Part shown: in pieces, positions 25,596-35,824 of the stretch
Numbering within the stretch: the first letter of the stretch is position 1
Layout: each line of letters begins with the position of its first letter
NCBI GenBank assembly: GCA_964421595.1
Contig: CAYQXY010000026.1
Coordinates: 15,723 to 79,722, forward strand
Reading direction: 5' to 3'
Source of the DNA: PXAP01 sp964421595
GTDB taxonomy: Bacteria; Bacteroidota; Bacteroidia; Bacteroidales; PUMT01
Length of the DNA stretch: 64,000 nucleotides
The notes under the pieces: generated by a model
Told to the model about the DNA's origin: nothing
Seen by the model: only the letters and a program-made list of their open reading frames with translations
Database searches by the model: none
Translations under genes and position numbers: made by a program

Positions 25596-28500
25596 TTACA
25601 GCATATTCCGGTAACCGGATATAAGGGAGAGGTTCGCAATATCCTGACCTCACCGAGATTCGCTCCAAGGGCATCACTAAAATTGCCGGTAGGTTCAGGG
25701 AGAAGTTCTACTCCCAGAATACTCAGAGGTGTATCTTCCGGCAATCCCATATCCTTTAAAAGGGAAACAATCTCAGATTGCTGCCAGAGAATATGTCCCT
25801 GTAAAGGAGTTTTAATATTTTGTGTCACTTCCCTGCCGGTACCTGTGGCTGCATTTATCAGGTTTATTCCCGTCATCTCTTTAAGATTAGTTAGTTCTTT
25901 TCTGCCGAAGAGAATCCCCTCCTTTTTATCCAGCTCAACATTTCTCATTGTAGCTCCGTCAGCCTGATAAACACGGGCATATAATACGAACCATATTTGA
26001 GTATTTGGTGGCAGCGACTGTATATTGGCACCCTGGTGGAAAGCATTTGCAAATGAAGCCGATGCAAGTATCCCGTATTTGACACGGAATATTCTGCATT
26101 CAAGCGGAGCACACGGGTGTTGTACTCCTTCAAGTAATACCGCTGGTCCAAACCTGGCCTGAGCTGTACTCCAGAAAGGTTTTGCAGGACTACCCTTATC
26201 ATGTCCTGTCCGTATTTCGTAGGTGTAAAAACCCAGGAGTTCCGGAGAGTCAGGATAAGTTCCCGGAGGCAGCGGGACGAGGAAATGCCTGTCAGAATCA
26301 TAGGCCGGTATCAGGCGCTGCATCGCTGTAATGCCTGCAAAGTCATCTGACTGGCCCGGGGAAATTACTCTTATAAGCTCAGGATCAAGCGACCATTGCT
26401 GATAACCTGATGGTTCAGGTAATGGCTGATTGTTCTGCAATAACATCGGATCAGCCGTATGTGCCAGAACGCGAACGAAATATATATCACGCTCATCTTC
26501 AGGTGGTTTATCAAATTCAAGCCAGAGCATTTTTCTTCTTTCACCAGTCCCTGCATAATCCTCATCGATAGTGTAGGGACTCTGGGCAATTCCTGCTGAT
26601 AATACCCGGGGTATCTGACGCGGAGGAATTGTTACCGGCAGTTTATTCTTACAATCGACTGTAAGTGTTTCACCATTTTCAAATTGTACCGTAAGATAAT
26701 ATTCAAGATTAACCTCGTAGGGTTTATCGTCGGTCCCTAATGGTGGTTGAAATGCATCAATAAATACAAAGTGTAAAGTATCGCGGTCCGGATCTGCTTC
26801 TTCTCCAATCAGGGGTGTTACTGCATGCATCATGCGGACTTCCCCTGCCAGTTGACGGGATTCAGCATAGGAGTTGCCATTAAGAGAGATCTCCCTCTCT
26901 ATAATGAAAGTAGGAGCTCCGAAGCCTTTCCATGTCCAGTCCCGGTTTATTTTCCATCTCAGAACATTAATCCATTGATTAGCAAGCTCGCTAACGGCCA
27001 TGAAAACAAGGCTGCTGTTATTTGCAGGCAAATAATGCTTTAACCCTTTGGAGCAACCAAATATGCCTCTTTCTCCGGGGGGCATTAACAGGGTATTGTC
27101 ATTGGCAAATAAACCTGCTGCCCCGGCCAGACGCTGAACAAGGACAGGTAATGCATCGTTTTGCAGTACAACTGCTGTTGGCTGGATATCCTGTTCCAGA
27201 TCAGTGGGCTGAAGATAAACTGACCGAATGTTATCCTGAGGTGTCTGGGGAAGAAAGAAATCATCTTCAGAATCTGCCTTCTTGTATATCTGTATAGTTG
27301 AGATTACACCCAGCCGGGCTCTTTCGTTTCCAAAGTAGTTATAGTCTTCCTCTCCGACTGCCCTTAATTCTATAATTACATCTCTGGCAGTTGGTACCGG
27401 CAGCTCTCCTTCCGGATCGGGTATTGTTTGCAAGCTGATATCTATATCTGATAACAATGCGCAATCAATGAAATTCAGGTCAAGTTCATACGCATCGTCA
27501 AGATTGGACGGAAATTTTCTTGTAGTATGATACCACTCAATGAATCCCTCAGCTCCTGCATCGGCTGGACGCGGATCAAAATCAGGTGTCCCTACCAGTA
27601 CACGGAGAGACAGGATAGTTGCGTCAACATCAGGTACTGAAGGATCATTTTTATCAGCATCTGCCAGACTTTTGTTATCCTGCTGAATTGCAAGCAATAT
27701 ATCCCTGACATTGGGATATGCAGTGTAAAGTGCCTGGGGCAGATCAATTCTGGGTCGCGATATCGTGTACCTCGTGAGAGAAGCATCTTGCGGATCGGGA
27801 TCAGATTCGGGCCAGTTTACAGGTCCGGGTGGAACATATCTCCTGAAATGAATTCCGGTTACCGGTGAGTCACCTGGCAACAATATTTCCTTTTCTAAAT
27901 CCGGCCCACCGTTCGTAGTATCGACCAGACGGACACGGAATTCGTACTTCTCTCCGTACTTCAGCAAGATCTTATCAGCATTTTCCGACCTGTAATACAA
28001 TGAGTTTACACGCTCCCTGCCCATAAGGAGGATCATATCTTCCGGATCGGTTACAACAAGCGAGCCCCCCCGCCAGCTGGTAAAATATGTTGGCAGCCAG
28101 AACTGATCACGGATTGTTGACGGGAAAACTTCGGTTCTTGACTCCCAGCTTAACGGGCCAAAATCTATACCTCCGAATACAAACTGACCGGTTGTGACCT
28201 GACTCAGTGAATGCCATGCAGCTTCTCCATCCTTGCGGACGTCTGCCCTGTAACCCACAACTCCCATAGGTGCTTCCGCCGGCTGACCCATAGTATCAGG
28301 GTCAAGTCCCATTTGACGGTTCTGGGCAATAAGAATCTCTTCATCGTCCCAGCCAAGCTGGATTCCTTCGTCACGAACCGGAGCCGGCCCATTACCTTTT
28401 TCTTCAAGATGATTTCTAAACTTTGCCTGGCCTCCATGAACAATTTTTGCAAAACCGTCATTAAAACGGGCGAATTCAAAAAAAGCTTCATCAAAATTTC

Positions 28501-29287
28501 CCGAAAGCACAGTAATTGCAGGATCATCAACCACCGGGAACAATACCGGGGTAAATAACTGCCTTGATTCACTCAAAGCAGGTATCCGGGTTCCGAATAT
28601 TTTCAGAAACCCGTCTGTCATGGTCAGGTTCCCATAGTCGCCAGAGTCATCAAGACTAAAGAACAACCATCCGCCATCTTTATACAGGTCTGCTGGATTG
28701 ACCTGCAAATTAAGTTCATAAACAATTCCCAATGCCCTCGCAAGTGTGGGTTGACGCAATGTAAATGATAATGCTTCAGCCCAGCTTACAGAATCATCAA
28801 TGGGTTTTGGGACAGGCGGACCATCAGGCGGACAATTTACAAGGCAGGCGTATGTATCGTCTGCAAATGCCAGTCTGGTTTTTGGAGAAACAAATGCAAA
28901 TGATTGTGTGTAGGTGGTCATCAGATGTTTTCGCACCATCAGTGCAGCTTTATGTTCCTGGACCGCCTCCTTTCTGGTTATCTTGAATTGTAAGGCCAGT
29001 TCATTGAACAGGGCATTGCGGTTGACGGGGACCAGGGGCGCCAGTACTTCTTCGCTGTCAACCTCACTGAATCCGGGCATTTGCTGAAAGTTTTGAGAAA
29101 GAAAGGCTTTGAAAACCAGACTGCAATCAGCGAACGGAGGCCCGGCATCGGGCACAGGCAAATCTGTACCCAAAGGAATAAAAGGGCTTCCCGTTGGCAT
29201 TACCAGGAGATTGACAGACAGGGTATTTGTGTTGGCATCCCAGTTTTGCAAATAGGGAGCAAGTGTAAGTTTAGGAGGTGTTGCCAT
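25592..29287 (-). CDS. Uncharacterised 1231-aa protein
   Basis: I recognise no family. The protein starts MATPPKLTLAPYLQNW and has no signal peptide, membrane segment or lipobox. The N-terminal 320 residues mix helices and strands (ALQFKITRKEAVQEHKAAL). From about 330 on it looks like successive beta-sandwich segments, with Pro-rich stretches such as FRRYVPPGPVNWPE. It follows the 1634-aa gene by 92 bp in the same direction and is probably cotranscribed with it. Its stop abuts the surE relic, which marks a recombination junction. A structural or secreted partner in the Tc-centred locus is possible, but nothing in the sequence proves it. Confidence 0.78.
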   Translation of the reverse strand: MATPPKLTLAPYLQNWDANTNTLSVNLLVMPTGSPFIPLGTDLPVPDAGPPFADCSLVFKAFLSQNFQQMPGFSEVDSEEVLAPLVPVNRNALFNELALQFKITRKEAVQEHKAALMVRKHLMTTYTQSFAFVSPKTRLAFADDTYACLVNCPPDGPPVPKPIDDSVSWAEALSFTLRQPTLARALGIVYELNLQVNPADLYKDGGWLFFSLDDSGDYGNLTMTDGFLKIFGTRIPALSESRQLFTPVLFPVVDDPAITVLSGNFDEAFFEFARFNDGFAKIVHGGQAKFRNHLEEKGNGPAPVRDEGIQLGWDDEEILIAQNRQMGLDPDTMGQPAEAPMGVVGYRADVRKDGEAAWHSLSQVTTGQFVFGGIDFGPLSWESRTEVFPSTIRDQFWLPTYFTSWRGGSLVVTDPEDMILLMGRERVNSLYYRSENADKILLKYGEKYEFRVRLVDTTNGGPDLEKEILLPGDSPVTGIHFRRYVPPGPVNWPESDPDPQDASLTRYTISRPRIDLPQALYTAYPNVRDILLAIQQDNKSLADADKNDPSVPDVDATILSLRVLVGTPDFDPRPADAGAEGFIEWYHTTRKFPSNLDDAYELDLNFIDCALLSDIDISLQTIPDPEGELPVPTARDVIIELRAVGEEDYNYFGNERARLGVISTIQIYKKADSEDDFFLPQTPQDNIRSVYLQPTDLEQDIQPTAVVLQNDALPVLVQRLAGAAGLFANDNTLLMPPGERGIFGCSKGLKHYLPANNSSLVFMAVSELANQWINVLRWKINRDWTWKGFGAPTFIIEREISLNGNSYAESRQLAGEVRMMHAVTPLIGEEADPDRDTLHFVFIDAFQPPLGTDDKPYEVNLEYYLTVQFENGETLTVDCKNKLPVTIPPRQIPRVLSAGIAQSPYTIDEDYAGTGERRKMLWLEFDKPPEDERDIYFVRVLAHTADPMLLQNNQPLPEPSGYQQWSLDPELIRVISPGQSDDFAGITAMQRLIPAYDSDRHFLVPLPPGTYPDSPELLGFYTYEIRTGHDKGSPAKPFWSTAQARFGPAVLLEGVQHPCAPLECRIFRVKYGILASASFANAFHQGANIQSLPPNTQIWFVLYARVYQADGATMRNVELDKKEGILFGRKELTNLKEMTGINLINAATGTGREVTQNIKTPLQGHILWQQSEIVSLLKDMGLPEDTPLSILGVELLPEPTGNFSDALGANLGEVRILRTSPLYPVTGICCK

Positions 29288-29379
29288 GATTTTTTAGTTT
29301 ATATGACTTTTAACTTACTTACATTAATTCTCAGGTGGCCGGAACAATGCTTCTGTCCTATAAATATATTACCGGCAAA

Positions 29380-32300
29380 TCAGAGTTCTTCAGTGGTAGT
29401 ATAAGCATATGAACCGCTTATACTAAAGAATACAATAGTCACATTGATCGCCACCTGTCCGGTAGCATCACAATAGGTTGTGCCGCTCTCTTTATAAATC
29501 ACTCCTTTTAGTTCGGCTGACAGATTAATGACCACTATCTTTAAATCTACTTCTGCCTGCAGCCTCACTAAACCACCAAGTTTGGCAGTATCATCCTGAT
29601 AAATAAAAACTACTCCCACGGCTAAAAATGCCTCGGCTCCAAAGCCGCCAATTTTCCCTGATACTCCAAGACCAACATACGCTATAATGCTGAAGGACTT
29701 GAAGCCTAACGAGACATCACTCCCGGTTTCACTGACATTTGTGCCAAAAGCTGCTTCCAGTTCCAGTCCAAGTACAACAAATACCTTTAAGCCGCTTCCC
29801 CCTGCTCCGCCTCCTAATATGGCAACTTTACCCTGCAGTTCACCACCGGCCTTCGCACCGAAGTAAGCTTCCCAGATCCCCTTGGAAGTGTCCATTTTGG
29901 AATCTACACCCACACTGGCCTTGAGTTTCAGTTTAACATCGTCACCAAGTGGCTTCGGGATCAGGTTAGGTGTTTTATAAAATGTATGGACCTTAACTTC
30001 ATGTTTCGCATTAGTCATTCCAAGGTCAATATCGCCAATTTCAGAAGGGCTTCCCATGCCCGGCAAAAAATTAAGTGCATCCTGTATCTCGGGTTTGAGA
30101 AGCGAAATTACATTTACAAGCTTCGCCTGCTTTGTAGTGCCGGCCCGGAGACTGAAACGTGTGCCGGAGACTTTTGAAATGCCTGCTACGGTGGTCCAGA
30201 TAAAGAAGTTCCTGATCTCTATATTCCAGTTATCTTCATTCAGGTCAATCAGCAGATCAGACTGGTCATATTCAATTGCAATCAGGTCGCCTCCATTTTG
30301 TGCCACAATCAGAGGTGGACGAAGATTGTTATAGTTTACACTGGGATGGAGACTCAGCTTTCCGGTCGCGGACTGGATTTTGAGCTTGAAACCGGATGAG
30401 GGTAATTCAATTGCATTTGAAATTGGCGGGAATACTCCTTTACTGGTAAGTAATGCAAAGGGGTCGGCGAAAGCAGGTTTCAGGGCAGAAGACAGTTCAT
30501 TAGATCCGGGTATTATAACCGGTCGGCGGAACAGAAATGCCTGTGAGCCGGTATTCTGAAGGAATCCATAATCATATCGGGGACCGGGGGCAAAAAGATC
30601 AACAGGATCTGCAAATCTGTATGGTCCGGTCTGTCCACTGATGTTCATTTTATCTCCTGATGGAGGCTCCCATGTGTTATCAATAAACAAAGGAGTCCCT
30701 CTTGATACATCGGCCGATACTGCTTCCTGCGGATCATCAGTGTTGCCGGGTGCAGCCATTTTAACAACCGACCAGGCACCGTTGTTAGGAAGAACAGGCT
30801 GCCCCCTGACAATACCGGCAAAACTGAGTGTTCCATTGTCAGCAAGGTCAACTTCAAACCTGGTGGCTCTCATAAGGAATCCGGACTCTCCGATATCCAA
30901 TGCAGCATCTACCGGCCCGCCAATTGCACCCTGATCTTCAATAAGTTTTTTCAGAGCTTCAACTGACAGCAGTTGCGGTTCCCAGGGCTCTACATTTACT
31001 TTAGGCTTGGGTGATAGCTGGATAAATCCAAGTATACCCCGTGAAAAATTGTTTTCTGTTGCCATACCCTCAAGTTCAACCATGGCATCAAAATATACCG
31101 GTGCCAGCTCAACATTATTTCCATTATCCGGATCAGCGAATTTGATGATATCATTTGATGCTGGCCTGATGTTCTTTATGCCGTAGCACCCTCTGAAGAT
31201 ACCGGGCTTAAACTGATAGGGATTTGGTGTAAATTGTCCGGGGCTATTGGTATCAGGAAGCCTGAAATCAAATAGAGCAGACTGGGTTGCCTGCCATCCG
31301 CTGTCTTTCCGCACCACACCACCGCCACTCCTGCGTTCTATCGTAACTGACCTGGTAACTGTAGTACCCCAGGGATATATTTTTGAAACAAATTTGACCA
31401 CTTCAAAGGCTGTTCGCCCAACCATGATCCTGAACTGGACCTTTCCTATGGAAGCCAGTGCACCCGGGTTATCCCACTCACTGAAATTTGATGCTCCATA
31501 ACCTGAAAGATCGAATCGTGTTACCGGGACATACGGGTTAGTCCCTCCCGGTGCAAACTCTTTATTGAATTGGGTTTCCACCGATGCATCAGACTGCAGG
31601 GTTGCTCCGAGAACACTTAATCCCAGTTCTGTTCCGGTAAAGAGCTCATAACCATTGAGTGTCTGCGCAATAAATCCCTCAAAACCAGGTGAGCGGCTGT
31701 CAAACTTCGGATTGCCTGACTCTGCCATAAGATTGATCTGAATGCCCCCCTTCATGAGCTTCTGCGGAAACTCAGGTCTTACTATATTCAGGGAGTCGGC
31801 ATTCCGCGATGTAGTATTCAGGGGCTGGAGTGAGACTATGGTTTTGAGTCCGAAAGAGAGTGTCGTCATTGCGACAGCAGGCCTTCCTGTGTTAAAAGAT
31901 TCCCGGATGTGAGATACCACAATATCAGGTATTATTGGCGACAATTCCTGGCTATTGCCGAAAAGCCTTGTCGGGCCTCCGTCCGATGCTGAAGATAAAA
32001 ACTCGGGGAACCAGCCGAGTAAAGCGCTATCGTGATCTTCCGGCAATGTCCTGACTGGCTCCCACTGTACCTGGGGCACAGTAAACACATGGACCAGGTC
32101 TAATGGAGTATTAACAGCCATCTGTTTAATTGTGAAGATATTCCCCGGAGAAAGTTGACTGGAGGAGATATTGCTCCGCCGATAAAACAGGGAGGGCGCG
32201 ACAGAAACTCCGATCAAATCCATATTAGTGGAAACATCAAGGAGTTTCCATCCTGTTATCCGCTTTTCAAGCTGGTCAAAAACACTGTCCAGCCTCTGCT

Positions 32301-34284
32301 TCTCCTTTAATTTTTCAGGATTTGGTTTGTTGGACCTTACAATTTCTCTGTAACGTGGGTCAACATTAACCGGGAGGGAACTGATCTTTGGATTTTCAGG
32401 AGGTTTGATCCCAACACCCAGTTTAAGTGGCAAATCGCCGTTGAATATAACGCCGGGTTTCCCGGATTGACCCCATTCCACCTGAGCAAACAACAGCGAT
32501 TCGAACGATTGGATGTTTGTTGCATTTTCCAGGTTTCTGCCCCATGAACGAATGTCCCATCCACCACGAATATTGCTGACATATGGATCGGGAAGTATCG
32601 GCTTCCAGCGAAAAATGCCATGCAGGAATGTTATTTTCCCCTCATCGATCCACCCTGGCAGGGTTGCAGATAATGTACCTTCCAGAATAATCCCTGCAGG
32701 CTCTGATACAACGATGAGTGAATTCTCCAGTGCAATCAGTCTGGCGGAATTCCTGAGTGCATCGGGATTGGTTAGATGTAAACTTATGCTGACCTGCGAC
32801 CCCTGCGATTTAAACATTATCCATCCTGCCAGGTTTTCAAGTTCAATATGAGTGTTGTCAGCAAATACAGGCCGATCGGGATGAATCTCGCCTTTGCAGC
32901 CGGCAACAAGTGTTTCTCCCTCTGTTGCATGGCAGTAATATGCCAGCAAAAAATCATTCTGATATTCAACATTGACGGGGATACGGGAAGAATTTTCTTC
33001 AGAGATTTCCCAGCATAAGTATTTCTGGTTTATATTCTTCACTGAAGCATCACCGCCTGATGTCTTATCACTGTAAAGGAATAGTGCCTGGGGATAAAGC
33101 AGAATCAGGGGCTCGTTCAAAACTGCATCGGACTGATTTTTGTCAGATCCTTTCCAGCGGGCGGTAATACCGGCTGACAATCTTAGGCCCCATGCACCGT
33201 TGTTGTCAGGTTCTGTGAGTGTTGAGGGGTTACTTACCCGGGCTACCGGTAAAGCCCAGAAGCTCTTTTTAATGTCCTGCTCTCCCGATGCGCTGAATAT
33301 CCTGCTTTGGGAAAAGCCGGTTACCCATTTGTCTGGGTCGGACTGGCAGGGAATAAAGATATGATTCAGTCCGTTCTCATAGACTACCGGTGCCTTAAAA
33401 TTGCTGAAAGTACAGGAATTACTGGAATTACTATATTTACCGTCACCTGCGGTTATGTCTGACAATTTCCCGTTTTTCCAGTCAAAAGTGACTTCATCAG
33501 GGTATTTGAAACTGATGCTTTGGGCAGCATAACACCCGCTGTATGCGGGTGTGCCAATATCCGGCTGCACTAACTGGATAGTCAGGCTTCCACTGAAATC
33601 ACCTTCATAATCAAGGTACTTTCCGCTCCATTTTCTTTTGTTTGTTAATGTGAAACTCCCCTTTTTAATGTTAAACCCAACATATTCGCCGGCACCTGCC
33701 TTATTTGTGAATAATTTGCCGGCTATCCATACATGACCTGCCGTTAATTTGACTGTTTGTGATGCTTTTAATGATTGTAACCAGGTAGTTTTGCGAGCCT
33801 TTGAAAATAAAAAATGTGGAATGTTCCCGTTTTGTGATCTTACGGTAAGCTTATCTTCGTAGTAAAACAAGTCAAACCATATGGACCTGCCTTCACCTGA
33901 TAAAAATGGGCCCAATTTTTCACCCGGCTTCTGATTCCACCGCAACTCACCCGATATTTCCGCCGGATTAACAGGAATTCTAATATCGCCTCTCGTAACC
34001 CCGACAGCAGGAACTACATCTTTACCTTCTACTCTCCGGATTAGAAACTTATCATCTCCGGAAAGTTCTGATACAGCATATTTTTCAAACCCGGCAATCT
34101 TTTCTTCTGGCGGACTATATTTTAAATTCATGTGGCTTACTGCCTGAATGTCCTGCTGGTCGCTGCGAAGGTTGTAACTGATGATCCGACGCAGAGAATC
34201 CAGTTGTTTTCCTGATCCGGGATCTGGTGAAGCCATGTTTGAAGTAAGGCTTGACAGTATTTGGGCAACTTTATTAGTTTTCAT
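29380..34284 (-). CDS. Uncharacterised 1634-aa protein with Gly-rich beta-strand C-terminus
   Basis: No known family recognised. The ATG at 34284 (MKTNKVAQILSSLTSNM) is preferred to a TTG five codons upstream. No signal peptide is visible. The body is beta-rich throughout, with many short Trp/Tyr-containing strands. The last 220 residues are strongly Gly-rich amphipathic strands (KVAILGGGAGGSGLKVFVVL, LGGLVRLQAEVDLKIVVINL) resembling a barrel or lipid-binding sheet, ending in SGSYAYTTTEEL. It is the first gene of a two-gene minus operon with the 1231-aa gene. Size, lack of a signal and neighbourhood suggest a large exported assembly component of the same locus; this is inference. Confidence 0.78.
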   Translation of the reverse strand: MKTNKVAQILSSLTSNMASPDPGSGKQLDSLRRIISYNLRSDQQDIQAVSHMNLKYSPPEEKIAGFEKYAVSELSGDDKFLIRRVEGKDVVPAVGVTRGDIRIPVNPAEISGELRWNQKPGEKLGPFLSGEGRSIWFDLFYYEDKLTVRSQNGNIPHFLFSKARKTTWLQSLKASQTVKLTAGHVWIAGKLFTNKAGAGEYVGFNIKKGSFTLTNKRKWSGKYLDYEGDFSGSLTIQLVQPDIGTPAYSGCYAAQSISFKYPDEVTFDWKNGKLSDITAGDGKYSNSSNSCTFSNFKAPVVYENGLNHIFIPCQSDPDKWVTGFSQSRIFSASGEQDIKKSFWALPVARVSNPSTLTEPDNNGAWGLRLSAGITARWKGSDKNQSDAVLNEPLILLYPQALFLYSDKTSGGDASVKNINQKYLCWEISEENSSRIPVNVEYQNDFLLAYYCHATEGETLVAGCKGEIHPDRPVFADNTHIELENLAGWIMFKSQGSQVSISLHLTNPDALRNSARLIALENSLIVVSEPAGIILEGTLSATLPGWIDEGKITFLHGIFRWKPILPDPYVSNIRGGWDIRSWGRNLENATNIQSFESLLFAQVEWGQSGKPGVIFNGDLPLKLGVGIKPPENPKISSLPVNVDPRYREIVRSNKPNPEKLKEKQRLDSVFDQLEKRITGWKLLDVSTNMDLIGVSVAPSLFYRRSNISSSQLSPGNIFTIKQMAVNTPLDLVHVFTVPQVQWEPVRTLPEDHDSALLGWFPEFLSSASDGGPTRLFGNSQELSPIIPDIVVSHIRESFNTGRPAVAMTTLSFGLKTIVSLQPLNTTSRNADSLNIVRPEFPQKLMKGGIQINLMAESGNPKFDSRSPGFEGFIAQTLNGYELFTGTELGLSVLGATLQSDASVETQFNKEFAPGGTNPYVPVTRFDLSGYGASNFSEWDNPGALASIGKVQFRIMVGRTAFEVVKFVSKIYPWGTTVTRSVTIERRSGGGVVRKDSGWQATQSALFDFRLPDTNSPGQFTPNPYQFKPGIFRGCYGIKNIRPASNDIIKFADPDNGNNVELAPVYFDAMVELEGMATENNFSRGILGFIQLSPKPKVNVEPWEPQLLSVEALKKLIEDQGAIGGPVDAALDIGESGFLMRATRFEVDLADNGTLSFAGIVRGQPVLPNNGAWSVVKMAAPGNTDDPQEAVSADVSRGTPLFIDNTWEPPSGDKMNISGQTGPYRFADPVDLFAPGPRYDYGFLQNTGSQAFLFRRPVIIPGSNELSSALKPAFADPFALLTSKGVFPPISNAIELPSSGFKLKIQSATGKLSLHPSVNYNNLRPPLIVAQNGGDLIAIEYDQSDLLIDLNEDNWNIEIRNFFIWTTVAGISKVSGTRFSLRAGTTKQAKLVNVISLLKPEIQDALNFLPGMGSPSEIGDIDLGMTNAKHEVKVHTFYKTPNLIPKPLGDDVKLKLKASVGVDSKMDTSKGIWEAYFGAKAGGELQGKVAILGGGAGGSGLKVFVVLGLELEAAFGTNVSETGSDVSLGFKSFSIIAYVGLGVSGKIGGFGAEAFLAVGVVFIYQDDTAKLGGLVRLQAEVDLKIVVINLSAELKGVIYKESGTTYCDATGQVAINVTIVFFSISGSYAYTTTEEL

Positions 34285-34299
34285 CTGCAGATTAATCAA

Positions 34300-34986
34300 A
34301 TTAATAATCAGTTAATTATATTTTGCAGGTTATTTATTTTAATAATTATGAGTGATCACCAGTTCATACTCTGAGAACAATACAAGGAGATCACTTGCGT
34401 ATTTTAGTCAATAAACCGGGCCTTCTCAATTGTGAAATCTATCTTAAACCCATGGAAAATTTTTCAATCAAGAGATTTCTGGTAATAAACCGTAATTTGA
34501 GAGTTTAGAGGACTGAGAGTTTAGAATTTTGTGATCCTGAGAGAAAAAGAAGTTAACCTGAGAGAAAACTGAAATAAAATATTTGAAACCAGCCATTGGG
34601 AGATGCCGGCGTAAAACTGATATGATAATAAGGCAAAAAGCTTATTTTTAATTAATCTTTTTAATAATAAGCAAGTTATTGCAAGAATTACCAAAATTCC
34701 AGTTTTTCACTAAAATATTCATTAGAAATAATTTCCGCGCTGCAGACCTTTCTTTCAGGGGAAACTGCAGAAGGAAACAACAGACTGTCAAAACTGTAAA
34801 GGCATTATTTTTGTGCTGCGGGTAAGCGGGAAATCGTTCATAAAAGAGATGTTCTTCCAGTGAGGCGGGGGTGTTTACTTACTTGTTGAGCGAAAGTTTT
34901 TTTACATCCCGCGATGAAACTTATATTTTCATGCGTCGTATCCATATTTTTATTTTCACTTCAGATTTCCTAATAAAACCCTACCA
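34300..34986. other. AT-rich intergenic region with CTGAGAG repeats
   Basis: 687 bp between divergent genes with no supported ORF. Near 34497-34570 the motif (T/C)TGAGAG recurs at 34497, 34513, 34537 and 34558, resembling the core of the 25-bp array at 22 kb. A 7-bp inverted repeat GCTTATT/AATAAGC spans 34640-34672. On the minus strand TTAATTTG just upstream of the 1634-aa gene is close to the TAnnTTTG promoter consensus. Confidence 0.4.
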
Positions 34987-35565
34987 ATGAAAAGAACATT
35001 TTTTACAGTGATTATGCTTACAGCATTTATATTCACATTGCCTGCCGAGGAGCATTACGGCAGATGGCTTAGTGGCACAGTAAGTTTTTCCGGACAGTCA
35101 AACGGACAGAGACAGTCAGCTACCACAATAATGCCCGAGATAGGATTTTATTTATCTGATTCCTGGTCGGCCGGGGTAAAGGCCGGATTCTCAACTTCAA
35201 GAACAAAAATTGATAATAATGTACGAAGTGAAAACGCGTTTTCAATTATGCCATTTGCCAAGTATAACTTTGGAAAACTTGCAGGCATCAGTGTATTCGG
35301 ACAGGGTGAACTGCCTCTTACCTTTACCGGCGGAAAGCACTATGACGGCTCTTCCATGGATGGGACCACTGCTGTAGGTTTCAGGATACGCCCTGGTATT
35401 TCATACCTGTTCAGCGAAAGATGGGGCTTCAAAATGCTTATGCCTCCGGTGATAAATTTTACAAGCAGTGACGGCAGTTCTTCATACAAGCTTGGCTTTA
35501 ATGACGGCTATACAATACAGAACTACCTGCTGAATACCTCAATCGGATTTATCTACATGTTCTGA
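34987..35565 (+). CDS. Small outer-membrane beta-barrel protein
   Basis: 192 aa. The signal peptide (MKRTFFTVIMLTAFIFTLPA) precedes about eight amphipathic strands (SWSAGVKAGFS, GISVFGQGELPLTF, TSIGFIYMF). The terminal aromatic residue is typical of proteins inserted by the Bam complex. It belongs to the general outer_membrane_beta-barrel class; substrate or function unknown. Monocistronic, convergent with the epimerase gene. Confidence 0.75.
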   Translation: MKRTFFTVIMLTAFIFTLPAEEHYGRWLSGTVSFSGQSNGQRQSATTIMPEIGFYLSDSWSAGVKAGFSTSRTKIDNNVRSENAFSIMPFAKYNFGKLAGISVFGQGELPLTFTGGKHYDGSSMDGTTAVGFRIRPGISYLFSERWGFKMLMPPVINFTSSDGSSSYKLGFNDGYTIQNYLLNTSIGFIYMF

Positions 35566-35637
35566 TCGGAACCTTTATAAATTAATATTCCCGGTATTCC
35601 GGAATGGTTCAGATCCTAACTTTGCAGGATTGAAGTG

Positions 35638-35785
35638 TTAGTCCCCGATTTCGGAAACTAATTCGTTTATTACCCCCTGGTCTGCACGTCGGGGCAGCCA
35701 TGAATTCAACAATTAGTTCCCGACACCCCCGAAGGTTTACTCTTACCGCTTAAACCTGATCACTCCCCCATTATCAGGTGATCAG
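35638..35785. other. Structured intergenic segment between convergent genes
   Basis: Several pairings are possible: TTAGT/ACTAA (35638-35661), CCCCGA (35643) with TCGGGG (35689), an 11-bp pair with one mismatch (35653-35663 with 35711-35721), and a perfect CTGATCAC/GTGATCAG stem (35756-35785). There is no U-tract for a classic terminator. It may be a bidirectional 3' structure or a small RNA. Confidence 0.3.
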
Positions 35786-35824
35786 CCCACAGTATTCTCC
35801 TCTTTAGGCTGAATGTTATTTTAT

